IMG/VR virus record: IMGVR_UViG_3300025131_000093
Coordinates: 1 to 42,850 of that record
Length of the DNA stretch: 42,850 nucleotides
Reading direction: 5' to 3' (one strand)
Source: a virus
Shown here: one piece after another, positions 1 to 6,145 of the stretch
Position numbering within the stretch: the first letter of the stretch is position 1
Layout: the number at the start of each line of letters is the position of its first letter
The notes under the pieces: generated by a model
The model's database searches: none
What the model was told of the DNA's origin: nothing
Seen by the model: the letters and a program-made list of their open reading frames with translations, nothing else
Translations under genes and position numbers: made by a program

Positions 1-181
1 TCGCGTGGGTGGGGGGGGGGTTCGCGCTCCTGACGTGGACCAGGGTCTGCACCGGTGACTCTGGCCTGGATCAACGCAGTCCGGATCGAGTCAAGCCGAT
101 CGGCGAATGACGCCGGCTCCTGGGTGCTGTCCTGGGCGCCGGATCCCTGGCCTGGGCTGTCCTGGGCGCTACGATCGCCGC
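1..181. repeat. Terminal direct repeat, left copy
   Basis: These 181 bases recur at 42670-42850. Aligned base by base they differ at only two places, positions 51 (A here, G there) and 55 (G here, C there). The copy begins with a run of ten G at 11-20, a typical assembly break point. A minus-strand gene reads in frame through the join, so this is best explained as overlap of a circular or circularly permuted genome. True terminal repeats as in T7-like phages would normally be identical. The two mismatches may be strain variation. Confidence 0.9.
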
Positions 182-572
182 CGACCGGACCCACCTGGGC
201 CAGATCGAGGCCACCACGAATGGCGATGCGCTCTGCGAGATCGGTGACCAGTTCCGCGAGGCTCCCGTCTTCGATCGCCCTGGGTAGATCGGCGCCGTCC
301 TGGTCAGCCCTGGCCCGGTCGCGGATCGGATCGAGGAAGCGCGCAAGCCAGGCGTCCTGTGCCCGCCACGATCGCCCGTTGATTGCCTGATCTGTGAACG
401 CCTGGTAAACCTCTGCGGCCTGGTCGATCGCGGCGCCTTCGATCGCCTGGGCTAGCCTGATAGCCTTGTCCTGGTCGACGCGTTGAAGGGCACCGACCGG
501 CTCGATCGGTGCGTCCTGGTCGGCGTCCTGGTCTACCTGGCCGGCGTTGTCCTGGTCATCAGCTGCATTCAT
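1..572 (-). CDS. Junction-spanning hypothetical protein, N-terminal part
   Basis: Partial in this window. It starts at ATG 572 with an AGGAG site about nine bases upstream and stays open to base 1. In the circular molecule it continues at 42669 and stops at 42468, giving 258 codons (257 residues), an exact multiple of three. The protein starts MNAADDQDNAG and is acidic and very rich in Asp-Gln-Asp and Gln-Ala steps. A helical middle part (about residues 40-130) includes a segment with SLAELVTDLAERIA. No family recognised. Nearly every glutamine is CAG, preceded by a codon ending in C and followed by G, so the coding strand is packed with CCAGG. It is the first gene of the minus-strand operon that ends at the terminator near 40833. 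Confidence 0.75.
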   Translation of the reverse strand, partial: MNAADDQDNAGQVDQDADQDAPIEPVGALQRVDQDKAIRLAQAIEGAAIDQAAEVYQAFTDQAINGRSWRAQDAWLARFLDPIRDRARADQDGADLPRAIEDGSLAELVTDLAERIAIRGGLDLAQVGPVGGDRSAQDSPGQGSGAQDSTQEPASFADRLDSIRTALIQARVTGADPGPRQEREPPPHPR

Positions 573-756
573 TTGAGCGGCTCCTGGTCGGGGTCCTGTG
601 TTGGGCAGATGTGTTGCACACAAGTGCAACTCGTTTGCACCTGGTCGGTCGGTTCAGTCCAGGCGCGGCGATCCGGCCAGGCGGTTTCCTGGTCAGCTCC
701 GAACCAGGCACCGGCTAACCGTCTCTGTGAGATTAGCAATTGACGCGAACCTGGAC
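60..756. other. Dense oriented CCTGG motif cluster
   Basis: I count about 22 CCTGG on the plus strand between roughly 60 and 756, and about four CCAGG. Roughly one CCTGG would be expected by chance at this base composition. Many are in the longer form TCCTGGTC. They lie in the minus-strand gene ending at 572 but continue through the non-coding 573-756 stretch, so the protein sequence alone does not explain them. CCWGG is also the Dcm/EcoRII recognition sequence. The role is unknown; packaging or replication signals or a protein-binding array are possible. Confidence 0.6.
613..640. promoter_or_regulatory. Inverted repeat GTTGCAC-ACAA-GTGCAAC, candidate operator
   Basis: A perfect 7-base inverted repeat (613-619 and 624-630, spacer ACAA) is followed by another half-site, GTTTGCAC, at 633-640. 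It lies between the minus-strand junction gene (start 572) and the plus-strand promoter at 740-768, where an operator for divergent control would be expected. No matching second palindrome was found elsewhere by eye. A regulator-binding role is inferred from symmetry and position only. Confidence 0.45.
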
Positions 757-768
757 AAGTCGTATCTT
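726..768 (+). promoter_or_regulatory. Early plus-strand promoter with TGTGAGATTAGC element
   Basis: A -35 box TTGACG (740-745), a 17-base spacer and a -10 box TATCTT (763-768) fit a sigma70 promoter reading into the early operon that starts at 842. Immediately upstream, 726-737 is TGTGAGATTAGC. The same 12-mer sits at the same place relative to the -35 box at 40265-40276, and a close variant is at 8182-8191. Just downstream, 782-799 holds CTCCG-N8-CGGAG with TGTGAGAG on the other strand. This looks like an operator-controlled early promoter. Confidence 0.6.
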
Positions 769-841
769 TCCTCAGTATATACTCCGCTCTCACACGGAGC
801 GCGCGAGTATGGACGGCCAACCCGTAATGAAGGAGACCCAC

Positions 842-1144
842 ATGTCCGAAGACACCAGAATGGTCGCGATAGACTTGGGAGACGGTTTCCCGGCTACGTT
901 GACGATCGATCAGGCCCGCGCCCTTCGCGGCGCCTTGTCTTCCCTCAACTTGGTCGACAATACGTCCCTGGTCACGTGGGAAGACGAGCGTCATACCAAG
1001 ATTGTCGATGGGGTGCAAATTTGGGCCGAGGTATCGACGCGTCCGGCGGTCGACCTGGACACGCCGCTCGATCTCGAAGTCCTGGACTTCCCCGCGCTCG
1101 CGGGCTGCACGAATGGCGCGATTCACAAAGACACACGCTCCTAA
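842..1144 (+). CDS. Hypothetical early protein (100 aa)
   Basis: First gene of the plus-strand early operon. The ATG at 842 is chosen because AAGGAG lies six bases upstream; the frame is open further upstream, but no other start has such a site. The protein begins MSEDTRMVAIDLGDGF, a strand-like start followed by a helix (TIDQARALRGALSSL) and then alternating strands. It looks like a small soluble alpha/beta protein. I do not recognise a family. It is followed by the repeated hairpin at 1151-1178. An early accessory or host-takeover role is inferred only from position. Confidence 0.7.
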   Translation: MSEDTRMVAIDLGDGFPATLTIDQARALRGALSSLNLVDNTSLVTWEDERHTKIVDGVQIWAEVSTRPAVDLDTPLDLEVLDFPALAGCTNGAIHKDTRS

Positions 1145-1150
1145 CCACCT

Positions 1151-1178
1151 GGCGCCCGAGTCTACACGATCGGGCGCC
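1151..1178 (+). repeat. Intergenic hairpin repeat, copy 1
   Basis: GGCGCCCGA, a ten-base loop, then TCGGGCGCC: a 9-bp GC-rich stem. All 28 bases, loop included, are repeated at 1511-1538. It falls between the stop at 1144 and the start at 1199 and is followed by TTCATTTT, a poor U-tract. It may slow RNA polymerase, stabilise or process the messenger, or act as a weak terminator. Confidence 0.75.
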
Positions 1179-1198
1179 TTCATTTTGGAGTCTATGAT

Positions 1199-1501
1199 AT
1201 GACCGCTTTTCTTACCAGGAACGAACGCCAGACCGTGATCCGCGCGCTTGAGGTACTTGAAGCCGGCGCGACGATCGGCGCATGTGGTGGCGTATCGGTT
1301 CCCTTGACGCCGCGCCCACCTTCCGAAGATCAGAGGCGCGCAAGACGTTTGCTGATGGAGTGGAATTTAGGCGACACTTTTGGTCTGGTTCGCCAGGCAA
1401 TGAGACACCACGACGGGCAAAGTTGGGAGGACACACACGCGGCGATTGCTCGCCAGGATAACGCAACAAGCGAGCGCAACGCGGCAACGCCCGAACTCTA
1501 A
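1199..1501 (+). CDS. Hypothetical early protein (100 aa)
   Basis: ATG at 1199 with GGAG eight bases upstream. The protein begins MTAFLTRNERQTVIRALEVLE and is largely helical at its start. It has a glycine-rich turn (IGACGGVSVPL) near residue 30 and a charged C-terminus rich in Ala, Asn and Glu. No catalytic motif or known family is evident. It is flanked on both sides by identical 28-base hairpins, so its messenger segment may be separately processed or expressed. Confidence 0.7.
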   Translation: MTAFLTRNERQTVIRALEVLEAGATIGACGGVSVPLTPRPPSEDQRRARRLLMEWNLGDTFGLVRQAMRHHDGQSWEDTHAAIARQDNATSERNAATPEL

Positions 1502-1510
1502 CCCAATCCA

Positions 1511-1538
1511 GGCGCCCGAGTCTACACGATCGGGCGCC
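1511..1538 (+). repeat. Intergenic hairpin repeat, copy 2
   Basis: Exact second copy of the 28-base hairpin at 1151-1178, again placed just after a stop codon (1501) and before the next ribosome binding site. It is followed by CTTTTCTT, a slightly better U-tract than copy 1. Identity of the loop as well as the stem suggests recent duplication or sequence-specific recognition. Confidence 0.75.
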
Positions 1539-1558
1539 CTTTTCTTGAGGTATCGAGC

Positions 1559-2014
1559 ATGGCAGACGTAACGAACGACCCCGTATTTAACGAAGGCGTA
1601 AACCCGCGCCGGCTCCCGGTCCCGGTCCCTGGAGACTTCGACACGACATATCGAGACACGCCCGACGATAAGCCGCGCGCGCTTTATGTCAAGGACCACA
1701 CCGACGAATACAAGCCGCTCCGCGAGTTCTACGGACATACCGAGGTGTACGTGAACACCCACCTGGTTGACCAGGCAAGCGGCGGACCTGAGGAGGGTGG
1801 TTGGTGGTACACGTACGGCGTACCGTCTAGCTCGATCCGCACGACGGCAGACCAGGCCGCGAAGATTTACGCGCAAGAGATGCAGACCGCAGAACGCGAG
1901 AACGCGGACCGCCGTTCTGATATTGGCTCCGTACTGAGTGAAGGACGCTATGAGGTTACACTTGAGACTCGATACGGCGCCATCTTCCCCCAGGAAAGGC
2001 CGCGGTATGAGTAA
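1559..2014 (+). CDS. Hypothetical phage protein ending ERPRYE (151 aa)
   Basis: ATG at 1559 with GAGG about nine bases upstream. It has a hydrophilic N-terminus with a proline-rich stretch (RRLPVPVPGDF), an aromatic glycine motif GGWWYTYG near residue 80, a helix, and a C-terminus reading GAIFPQERPRYE. A similar C-terminal pattern occurs, from memory, in small uncharacterised phage proteins. Function unknown; no catalytic residues are evident. Its stop overlaps the start of the next small gene, indicating coupling. Confidence 0.75.
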   Translation: MADVTNDPVFNEGVNPRRLPVPVPGDFDTTYRDTPDDKPRALYVKDHTDEYKPLREFYGHTEVYVNTHLVDQASGGPEEGGWWYTYGVPSSSIRTTADQAAKIYAQEMQTAERENADRRSDIGSVLSEGRYEVTLETRYGAIFPQERPRYE

Positions 2015-2147
2015 AATATGGGCATTCCTTAACGGCGTGAAAGGATACCGCCTGGACTACACCCTTGCATATCGCGGGGCTGATCTGATCGCTTACGAAT
2101 GGGGGCGGGAAATCGCCCACCGTTTAACTTTTCGGAGATTTGACTAA
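2007..2147 (+). CDS. Small hypothetical protein (46 aa)
   Basis: ATG at 2007 overlaps the end of the previous gene by eight bases (TATGAGTAA). An AGGAAAGG site lies upstream, within that gene. The product begins MSKIWAFLNGVKGYRLDY and is basic and aromatic, with no membrane segment long enough to be convincing. The overlap, ribosome binding site and tight packing support it as a real gene. No family recognised. Confidence 0.55.
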   Translation: MSKIWAFLNGVKGYRLDYTLAYRGADLIAYEWGREIAHRLTFRRFD

Positions 2148-2164
2148 AAAGCGAGGAACCCATT

Positions 2165-2500
2165 ATGAATAGCCACATCGACCACGGCGCCGGCGGTACC
2201 ATGTTTGCCGGCGCCCAGGCTGTCGAAGTGTTCAGGCTTATCACCTTAAAAAGCGGGATCAAGTTAGAGGCTTGCGGGATCAAAGCGAAACGCGGCCAGA
2301 CGTGCCGCTCGATTGCTCGCAAGCAATACGGCATCAAAGGCAACGCCGCGCGCCAAGTGGAGCAGATCGACGCACTTATAGACCAGGCGCGCGCCCAGGT
2401 TCCGGAGTACCATGACGGCGCCCTGGTTAAACCTACTGAGCTTCCGGCCCTTCCTGAGATCACCCATCCGATCGACTTTGGTGCGGAGCCGAGCGGATGA
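2165..2500 (+). CDS. Hypothetical early protein (111 aa)
   Basis: ATG at 2165 with GAGGA nine bases upstream. The middle of the protein (AVEVFRLITLKSGIKLEA, then GQTCRSIARKQYGIKGNAAR) is basic and helical. The C-terminus is proline-rich. The segment around residues 45-75 could bind nucleic acid, but I do not recognise a domain. The stop overlaps the next start (ATGA), so it belongs to a coupled run of early genes. Confidence 0.7.
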   Translation: MNSHIDHGAGGTMFAGAQAVEVFRLITLKSGIKLEACGIKAKRGQTCRSIARKQYGIKGNAARQVEQIDALIDQARAQVPEYHDGALVKPTELPALPEITHPIDFGAEPSG

Positions 2501-2682
2501 AGAAATGTATACAACGCATGTTCCCCTTCGACGGGTGCGATCCGTCGAAGGTGGAACTTTGGGATCTCGGGACGAGGTACGAGGTACGACGCAATGGGCG
2601 CAGGATCTGGCAGAGCAACTTCTATACGGCGACGTGTTACGCGCGCGCCTATGAACGATACACGGAGGAATTAAGCAAATGA
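2497..2682 (+). CDS. Small hypothetical protein (61 aa)
   Basis: Starts at ATG 2497, overlapping the previous stop by four bases (ATGA), and ends in a four-base overlap with the next gene. Sequence MKKCIQRMFPFDGC, then VELWDLGTRYEVRRNGRRIW, suggests a small beta-hairpin or SH3-like fold followed by a tyrosine-rich helix (CYARAYERYTEEL). Function unknown. Both overlaps strongly support a real coupled gene. Confidence 0.7.
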   Translation: MKKCIQRMFPFDGCDPSKVELWDLGTRYEVRRNGRRIWQSNFYTATCYARAYERYTEELSK

Positions 2683-3149
2683 GCGACACAACAACCGAAC
2701 AGCCGACATGTGACGAACGGGTGCAGGGCGCGCTTGATTCACGGATGGCAGACCTGAAAGCGATGTATCGAGCGCACGAAACCGACAACGACACCCTGGT
2801 TGAGTTCTTAGAGGGTCAAGGGATCGACGTTCGATCACTTCTGGAACCGCACGTCCTAGAAGAGAACGCGCGCGAAGAGATGTACAACTACGGCCTGGCC
2901 TTTGACTACGTGACGCCTGGCACATTCGACAATGATGCGGGGTATTGGCGTTATCAGATTAGCTATGGTGGCCCGTCTGAAGAGTTGCGGTTCTATGGTC
3001 CCGATCGCGTTGACTTCGTTTATCTCAACTGGTTCGACGGCGCGACCAGGCGTTTAAACGGCGACGATCTAGAAACGGCGAAGGCCATGTGGGATGACTT
3101 CAACGAGTGCGGGACCATCGAGCAGGTACGGAAGGACGCCGAACAATGA
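2679..3149 (+). CDS. Conserved hypothetical phage/plasmid-type protein (156 aa)
   Basis: ATG at 2679 overlaps the preceding stop (ATGA). The central segment YGLAFDYVTPGTFDNDAGYW, followed by RYQISYGGPSEELRFY and an LNWFDGA motif, resembles, from memory, a widespread uncharacterised family carried by phages and plasmids. The N-terminal half is helical and acidic; the C-terminal half is a beta-sandwich-like part with many aromatics. No active site is assigned. It ends in a four-base overlap with the zinc-ribbon-like gene. Confidence 0.75.
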   Translation: MSDTTTEQPTCDERVQGALDSRMADLKAMYRAHETDNDTLVEFLEGQGIDVRSLLEPHVLEENAREEMYNYGLAFDYVTPGTFDNDAGYWRYQISYGGPSEELRFYGPDRVDFVYLNWFDGATRRLNGDDLETAKAMWDDFNECGTIEQVRKDAEQ

Positions 3150-3433
3150 GCGAGGGCGCCAGGACGTTTACGGAGCGGTTCGCGGAATACTCCGAGGGGT
3201 ACCACTTAATGCCTGGTCTGGTCGAGGATTGCTCCGATTGCGGCGAGGATGATACGGACGAGTTCAGCTGTCAGCAATGTGAAGGTTGCGGGTCGAGGCT
3301 CGCCGGATCGCGGCACGTTTGCCACTCGTTTGTAGAAGAGGGCAACCCACGCAAGGGGCTTATGCATTGGTCCGTCTGTTGTGACTGCCTGATGTATATC
3401 GCAAACGGCGATATACCAGAAGGCGAAGAGTAA
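3146..3433 (+). CDS. Cysteine-rich zinc-ribbon-like protein (95 aa)
   Basis: Starts at ATG 3146, overlapping the previous stop. It carries a dense set of metal-ligand-type residues: CSDCG near residue 29, CQQCEGCG near 42, HVCH near 57 and VCCDC near 77. This suggests one or two zinc ribbons or knuckles. The protein is acidic, which argues against simple DNA binding and rather for protein-protein contact, perhaps with a host enzyme. The precise family is not recognised. It is followed by a GC-rich hairpin at 3446-3474. Confidence 0.75.
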   Translation: MSEGARTFTERFAEYSEGYHLMPGLVEDCSDCGEDDTDEFSCQQCEGCGSRLAGSRHVCHSFVEEGNPRKGLMHWSVCCDCLMYIANGDIPEGEE

Positions 3434-3445
3434 ACCAACGAAAGG

Positions 3446-3474
3446 GCGCCGGCTGCTTGGGACGGAGCCGGCGC
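3446..3474 (+). promoter_or_regulatory. Intergenic GC-rich hairpin before 3481
   Basis: GCGCCGGCT (3446-3454), an 11-base loop and AGCCGGCGC (3466-3474) form a 9-bp stem directly before the ATG at 3481. There is no U-tract, so it is not a standard terminator. The only GGAG near the next start is inside the hairpin, so folding could hide that ribosome binding site. Confidence 0.6.
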
Positions 3475-3480
3475 AAATTT

Positions 3481-3663
3481 ATGAACATCCCCAATATCGA
3501 CACCTGGATACACGGCGACCACGACACAATGCCGGATTGTGAATTGACCAGGAAACAACGTGAAGCGATCGAGCGCGAACGCCGCGATCAGATCCGGCGC
3601 GACATAGAAACGGAGAACAATGTCGACAGTCAAAGAACAGATTCTGAAGATGCCCAGAGGTGA
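3481..3663 (+). CDS. Small hypothetical protein (60 aa)
   Basis: ATG at 3481 directly follows a GC-rich hairpin that would sequester the only nearby GGAG. The protein MNIPNIDTWIHGDHDTMPDC has a charged coiled helix after residue 22 (TRKQREAIERERRDQIRRDI). It overlaps the better-supported next gene by 44 bases. It is real if the charged helix is meaningful, but translation may be weak or controlled by the hairpin. No family recognised. Confidence 0.5.
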   Translation: MNIPNIDTWIHGDHDTMPDCELTRKQREAIERERRDQIRRDIETENNVDSQRTDSEDAQR

Positions 3664-3829
3664 ATTTAACATGCTAGTGAATAGCCGAAACGACGAGCAG
3701 AGCGACGCGATACGCGCGGCCTGGATCGCCTGGATCGACACGCAGAAGGACACACCGAAAAGCACCCGTGAAGCCTGGTATGGATTCCAGGCATACCGGA
3801 AGTCATTACCACCTGGAGCGCAGATATGA
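3620..3829 (+). CDS. Small hypothetical protein (69 aa)
   Basis: ATG at 3620 with GGAG five bases upstream, a strong start. The product begins MSTVKEQILKMPRGEFNML and has a helical core with tryptophans (IRAAWIAWIDTQKD). No known domain. The last codons overlap the next gene (ATGA). Tight packing supports expression as part of the early operon. Confidence 0.7.
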   Translation: MSTVKEQILKMPRGEFNMLVNSRNDEQSDAIRAAWIAWIDTQKDTPKSTREAWYGFQAYRKSLPPGAQI

Positions 3830-4083
3830 GCGAACGAGACATGACCCTTTATGACGTTCCGTATGGATCGCACTTCTACTTTCACGATAAACCCCCCCAA
3901 GAAAACGTCAGCCGGCCCAACCTGTACGCGAAGGTGCAAGGCACGGTGCAGAAACTACTCGCCGACCAATCAGCATACAGCACTTGGGACGGCAAGGCGA
4001 AAGGGGAACGGATGGGCGCCGAGCTACTTTACAGGCGATGCGACACACCCGTCCACGTCACCAACTTCAGAGGCCTGGAATGA
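3826..4083 (+). CDS. Hypothetical early protein (85 aa)
   Basis: ATG 3826 overlaps the previous stop by four bases. The protein starts MSERDMTLYDVPYGSHFYF and appears mainly beta-stranded, with short aromatic strands and a C-terminal CDTPVHVTNF strand. The size and strand pattern fit a small SH3-like or OB-like fold, but this is only an impression. It ends in an ATGA overlap with 4080. Confidence 0.7.
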   Translation: MSERDMTLYDVPYGSHFYFHDKPPQENVSRPNLYAKVQGTVQKLLADQSAYSTWDGKAKGERMGAELLYRRCDTPVHVTNFRGLE

Positions 4084-4280
4084 GGCCGGCCCCAAGAGCA
4101 GAGATCGAGCGACCGCCGCCCGAACCAGACATTCGCGTCCTGGTCTTTCTCAACCGCGCAGACCACGAAAGGATCAAAGTTCTCGCGCGCAAGCAACAGA
4201 TACCAGGCGCCGGCCACAACGGTGCGGTCAGTGCCTTTTTTCGCCACCTGGAACACGCCATATTGGAGGATTGGGAATGA
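4080..4280 (+). CDS. Possible ribbon-helix-helix DNA-binding protein (66 aa)
   Basis: ATG 4080 overlaps the preceding stop. After a proline-rich start the pattern is one strand (DIRVLVFLN), a helix (RADHERIKVLARKQQ), a glycine turn and a second helix (AVSAFFRHLEHAI). This is the order of Arc/CopG-type ribbon-helix-helix repressors, and the size fits. If correct, it is a candidate regulator of the phage promoters. Identification rests on secondary-structure pattern only. Confidence 0.6.
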   Translation: MRPAPRAEIERPPPEPDIRVLVFLNRADHERIKVLARKQQIPGAGHNGAVSAFFRHLEHAILEDWE

Positions 4281-4519
4281 AGAAATTTATGTACTACGCT
4301 CTGACGATGAACCAGTGGGGCGCCGGCCTCACGATCGAGGAAGCGAAGAAGAACATGAACGCCGACGGCACGGCAGCACCGAAGAAACACGGATATATCA
4401 TCCACAAGTTCAGCAAGCTCACCACGATCGACGTGGACCCGATCGACGGGCGCCCTTCGGTGGAGAAGGGAGTGACGGCAGAGGTGGTCGAGGATACACG
4501 AAAGGTCAAAGCGATATGA
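4277..4519 (+). CDS. Hypothetical early protein (80 aa)
   Basis: ATG 4277, overlapping the previous stop, with GGAGG-like sequence (TTGGAGGA) in the coding end upstream. The sequence MKKFMYYALTMNQWGAGLTI reads as strand, then helix (EEAKKNMNADG), then strands, a compact alpha/beta fold. Function unknown. It overlaps the final early gene by four bases. Confidence 0.7.
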   Translation: MKKFMYYALTMNQWGAGLTIEEAKKNMNADGTAAPKKHGYIIHKFSKLTTIDVDPIDGRPSVEKGVTAEVVEDTRKVKAI

Positions 4520-4983
4520 TCGGAGCAGAGAACTACCTACACCCAGCGATCCGGAAAGAGATTAACAACCTGGAAGAACGGCGCGTGAAGTTGACGCAGT
4601 TGTCACCGCACTACGCTTGCGTCGAGGCGATCGCTGAAGAACTGTTCTCCTACCACAGCATGTGGACCTACTCTGGTTCGATTCAGTTAAACTTCTACGT
4701 CAACGCCTACACCGACTCGATCCCGCTCCTGACCGCCCTGGCCCACGCCGGTTGGAAGCGGATCGGGAAGATGGAAAAGACTTGCGCGTCCTTCAAGTGG
4801 AAGTTGGAATATGAGGCGCGTCCTGGTCTGATGATTCCCCTGGAAGTGAGTGGCGATGTTCGCGGCGAGGATGCCGAAGGCGCAACTTGCAGACGTGTCC
4901 AGGTTGGAACCAAGACGAGCGAGATTCCGATCTACGAGATTCAGTGCGACGATCCGGCAGAGGCGAGCGCCCTGGCTAACTAG
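4516..4983 (+). CDS. Hypothetical early protein (155 aa), last gene of the operon
   Basis: ATG 4516 overlaps the preceding stop (ATGA). It has an N-terminal helix with NNLEERRVKLTQLSPHYA, a central alpha/beta section (SGSIQLNFYVNAYTDSIPLL) and a helix GWKRIGKMEKTC. The last third is acidic with alternating strands. No family recognised. It is followed at 5003-5037 by the bidirectional terminator that closes both this operon and the convergent recombination operon. Confidence 0.75.
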   Translation: MIGAENYLHPAIRKEINNLEERRVKLTQLSPHYACVEAIAEELFSYHSMWTYSGSIQLNFYVNAYTDSIPLLTALAHAGWKRIGKMEKTCASFKWKLEYEARPGLMIPLEVSGDVRGEDAEGATCRRVQVGTKTSEIPIYEIQCDDPAEASALAN

Positions 4984-5002
4984 GCGAGCGGATCGGAAAG
5001 CA

Positions 5003-5037
5003 AAAGGCCGGCGGGGTAGCTAACCCTGCCGGCCTTT
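5003..5037. terminator. Bidirectional intrinsic terminator
   Basis: AAAGGCCGGC plus an inner GGGG pairs with CCCT plus GCCGGCCTTT around a seven-base loop, giving about 14 pairs. A-rich and T-rich flanks lie on the two sides. It sits between the convergent stops at 4983 (plus) and 5087 (minus), exactly where one terminator can serve both operons. Confidence 0.85.
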
Positions 5038-5086
5038 CTATTCCCTGTCGCCGTCGCTATCTCCCCTAATATCGACGACTAAGGGC

Positions 5087-6145
5087 TTACTTCAGATGTT
5101 CCAAACAGGCAAGCGCCTGGTCCTCAGTCATTGTGTCGATCGGCTCCTTGCATTCCTCGATGCCGATCAGTTCCCACACGCCCTCGACGTTCTTTCCCTT
5201 TGTCGCCGACCTCAGACGACCCAACGTGAGTTTCTTGATCGGCTTCGGCTCCGCGTCCTTGCGCTTCTTGATCTCGGTCTGCATCCAATCGAGTCCCTTC
5301 TTGGCTCGATCCATCGACCACTCTGCACAGTTCTCAAAGTCGGCTTTCTCTTTCTCGGTCCAAACGTGTGACTTCGACAGCTTCAGAACGAGTTTACGCT
5401 GAGCGTCCGTGATCCGCAGTTCGACATCGTATTCCGGCACAGTCTGACCCTGGTCAGGTGGATAGTTCGTGCCAGGATCGGGATGATCGAAAGCGGGAGC
5501 CTCCCCACGTCCCACAGCACTCCCGCCTCGACCATCGTCATCTGCGCTCGCCGCGACCCCCACAGCCGCTTTAAGCGTATATCTCTGAAGGTAGGTTACA
5601 GCCGACCCGACCGCTTGGATCGCGTTCTTGCTTCCCGAGCTGTCCACAGGACCGCCTAGCGTAGTCTCTTCACTGTGACCGTCCTTGTGGGACAGGATAC
5701 AGGTCACTTTGACCGTGCCAGGAGTCTCCGTATCGGTGCGCCATCGGAACGACAGGCCGTGTTCAGCCAGGACAGGCGCCAACTGATCGACCACGCCGGC
5801 CAGATCCTCGTACTTGTAGTGCGTTGACTTGTAGTCCACCGACTTGTTCTTGAACAGGATCGGCAAGTTATCGCGCATAGCTGAGAGTGCAACCGAAAAG
5901 GCCGTAGCCGCTTCGGATGCCTTCCACCGCTCCGCGAGGCTGACCAGACGTTCAAGCACCTCGACATCGGCGCCGGTCTGGACGGCCTGACTCAGCATTA
6001 CCATCGGCGTGAGTGCCGTGTGAGGGACAGGCTTCAACTGCTCGATCGGGATCGCGCCGTCCGGTTGCCCGTCCGTGCTATCCGATGGCGGCGGCTCCTG
6101 GCCCATCGCCACCGCATCCATTACTTCAATCTCTTTAGCTTCCAT
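5087..6145 (-). CDS. erf: ERF-family single-strand annealing protein
   Basis: Recombinase of the ERF superfamily, which anneals complementary single strands and typically works with a partner exonuclease in phage replication or genome circularisation. The core spans about residues 75-215: SAMRDNLPILFKNKSVDYKS, then YKYEDLAGVVDQLAPVLAEH, a strand region with VTCILSHKDGHSEET, and NAIQAVGSAVTYLQRYTLKA followed by an acidic ADDDG. The C-terminal third is charged and variable, as is usual. The ATG at 6145 is preferred over GTG 6151 because GGAGG lies six bases upstream. It overlaps the exonuclease gene, supporting a coupled pair. A circular or permuted genome fits such a system. Confidence 0.9.
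   Translation of the reverse strand: MEAKEIEVMDAVAMGQEPPPSDSTDGQPDGAIPIEQLKPVPHTALTPMVMLSQAVQTGADVEVLERLVSLAERWKASEAATAFSVALSAMRDNLPILFKNKSVDYKSTHYKYEDLAGVVDQLAPVLAEHGLSFRWRTDTETPGTVKVTCILSHKDGHSEETTLGGPVDSSGSKNAIQAVGSAVTYLQRYTLKAAVGVAASADDDGRGGSAVGRGEAPAFDHPDPGTNYPPDQGQTVPEYDVELRITDAQRKLVLKLSKSHVWTEKEKADFENCAEWSMDRAKKGLDWMQTEIKKRKDAEPKPIKKLTLGRLRSATKGKNVEGVWELIGIEECKEPIDTMTEDQALACLEHLK

Noticed and set aside
569-1197. Long frames on both strands (569-1183 minus and 598-1197 plus)
   Set aside because: They run through the regulatory region and the gene at 842-1144, which has a strong start; both lack ribosome binding sites and give irregular protein sequences.
3446-3474. Hairpin before 3481 as a terminator
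   Set aside because: The stem is good but followed by AAATTT and a start codon, not a T-run; listed only as a regulatory hairpin.
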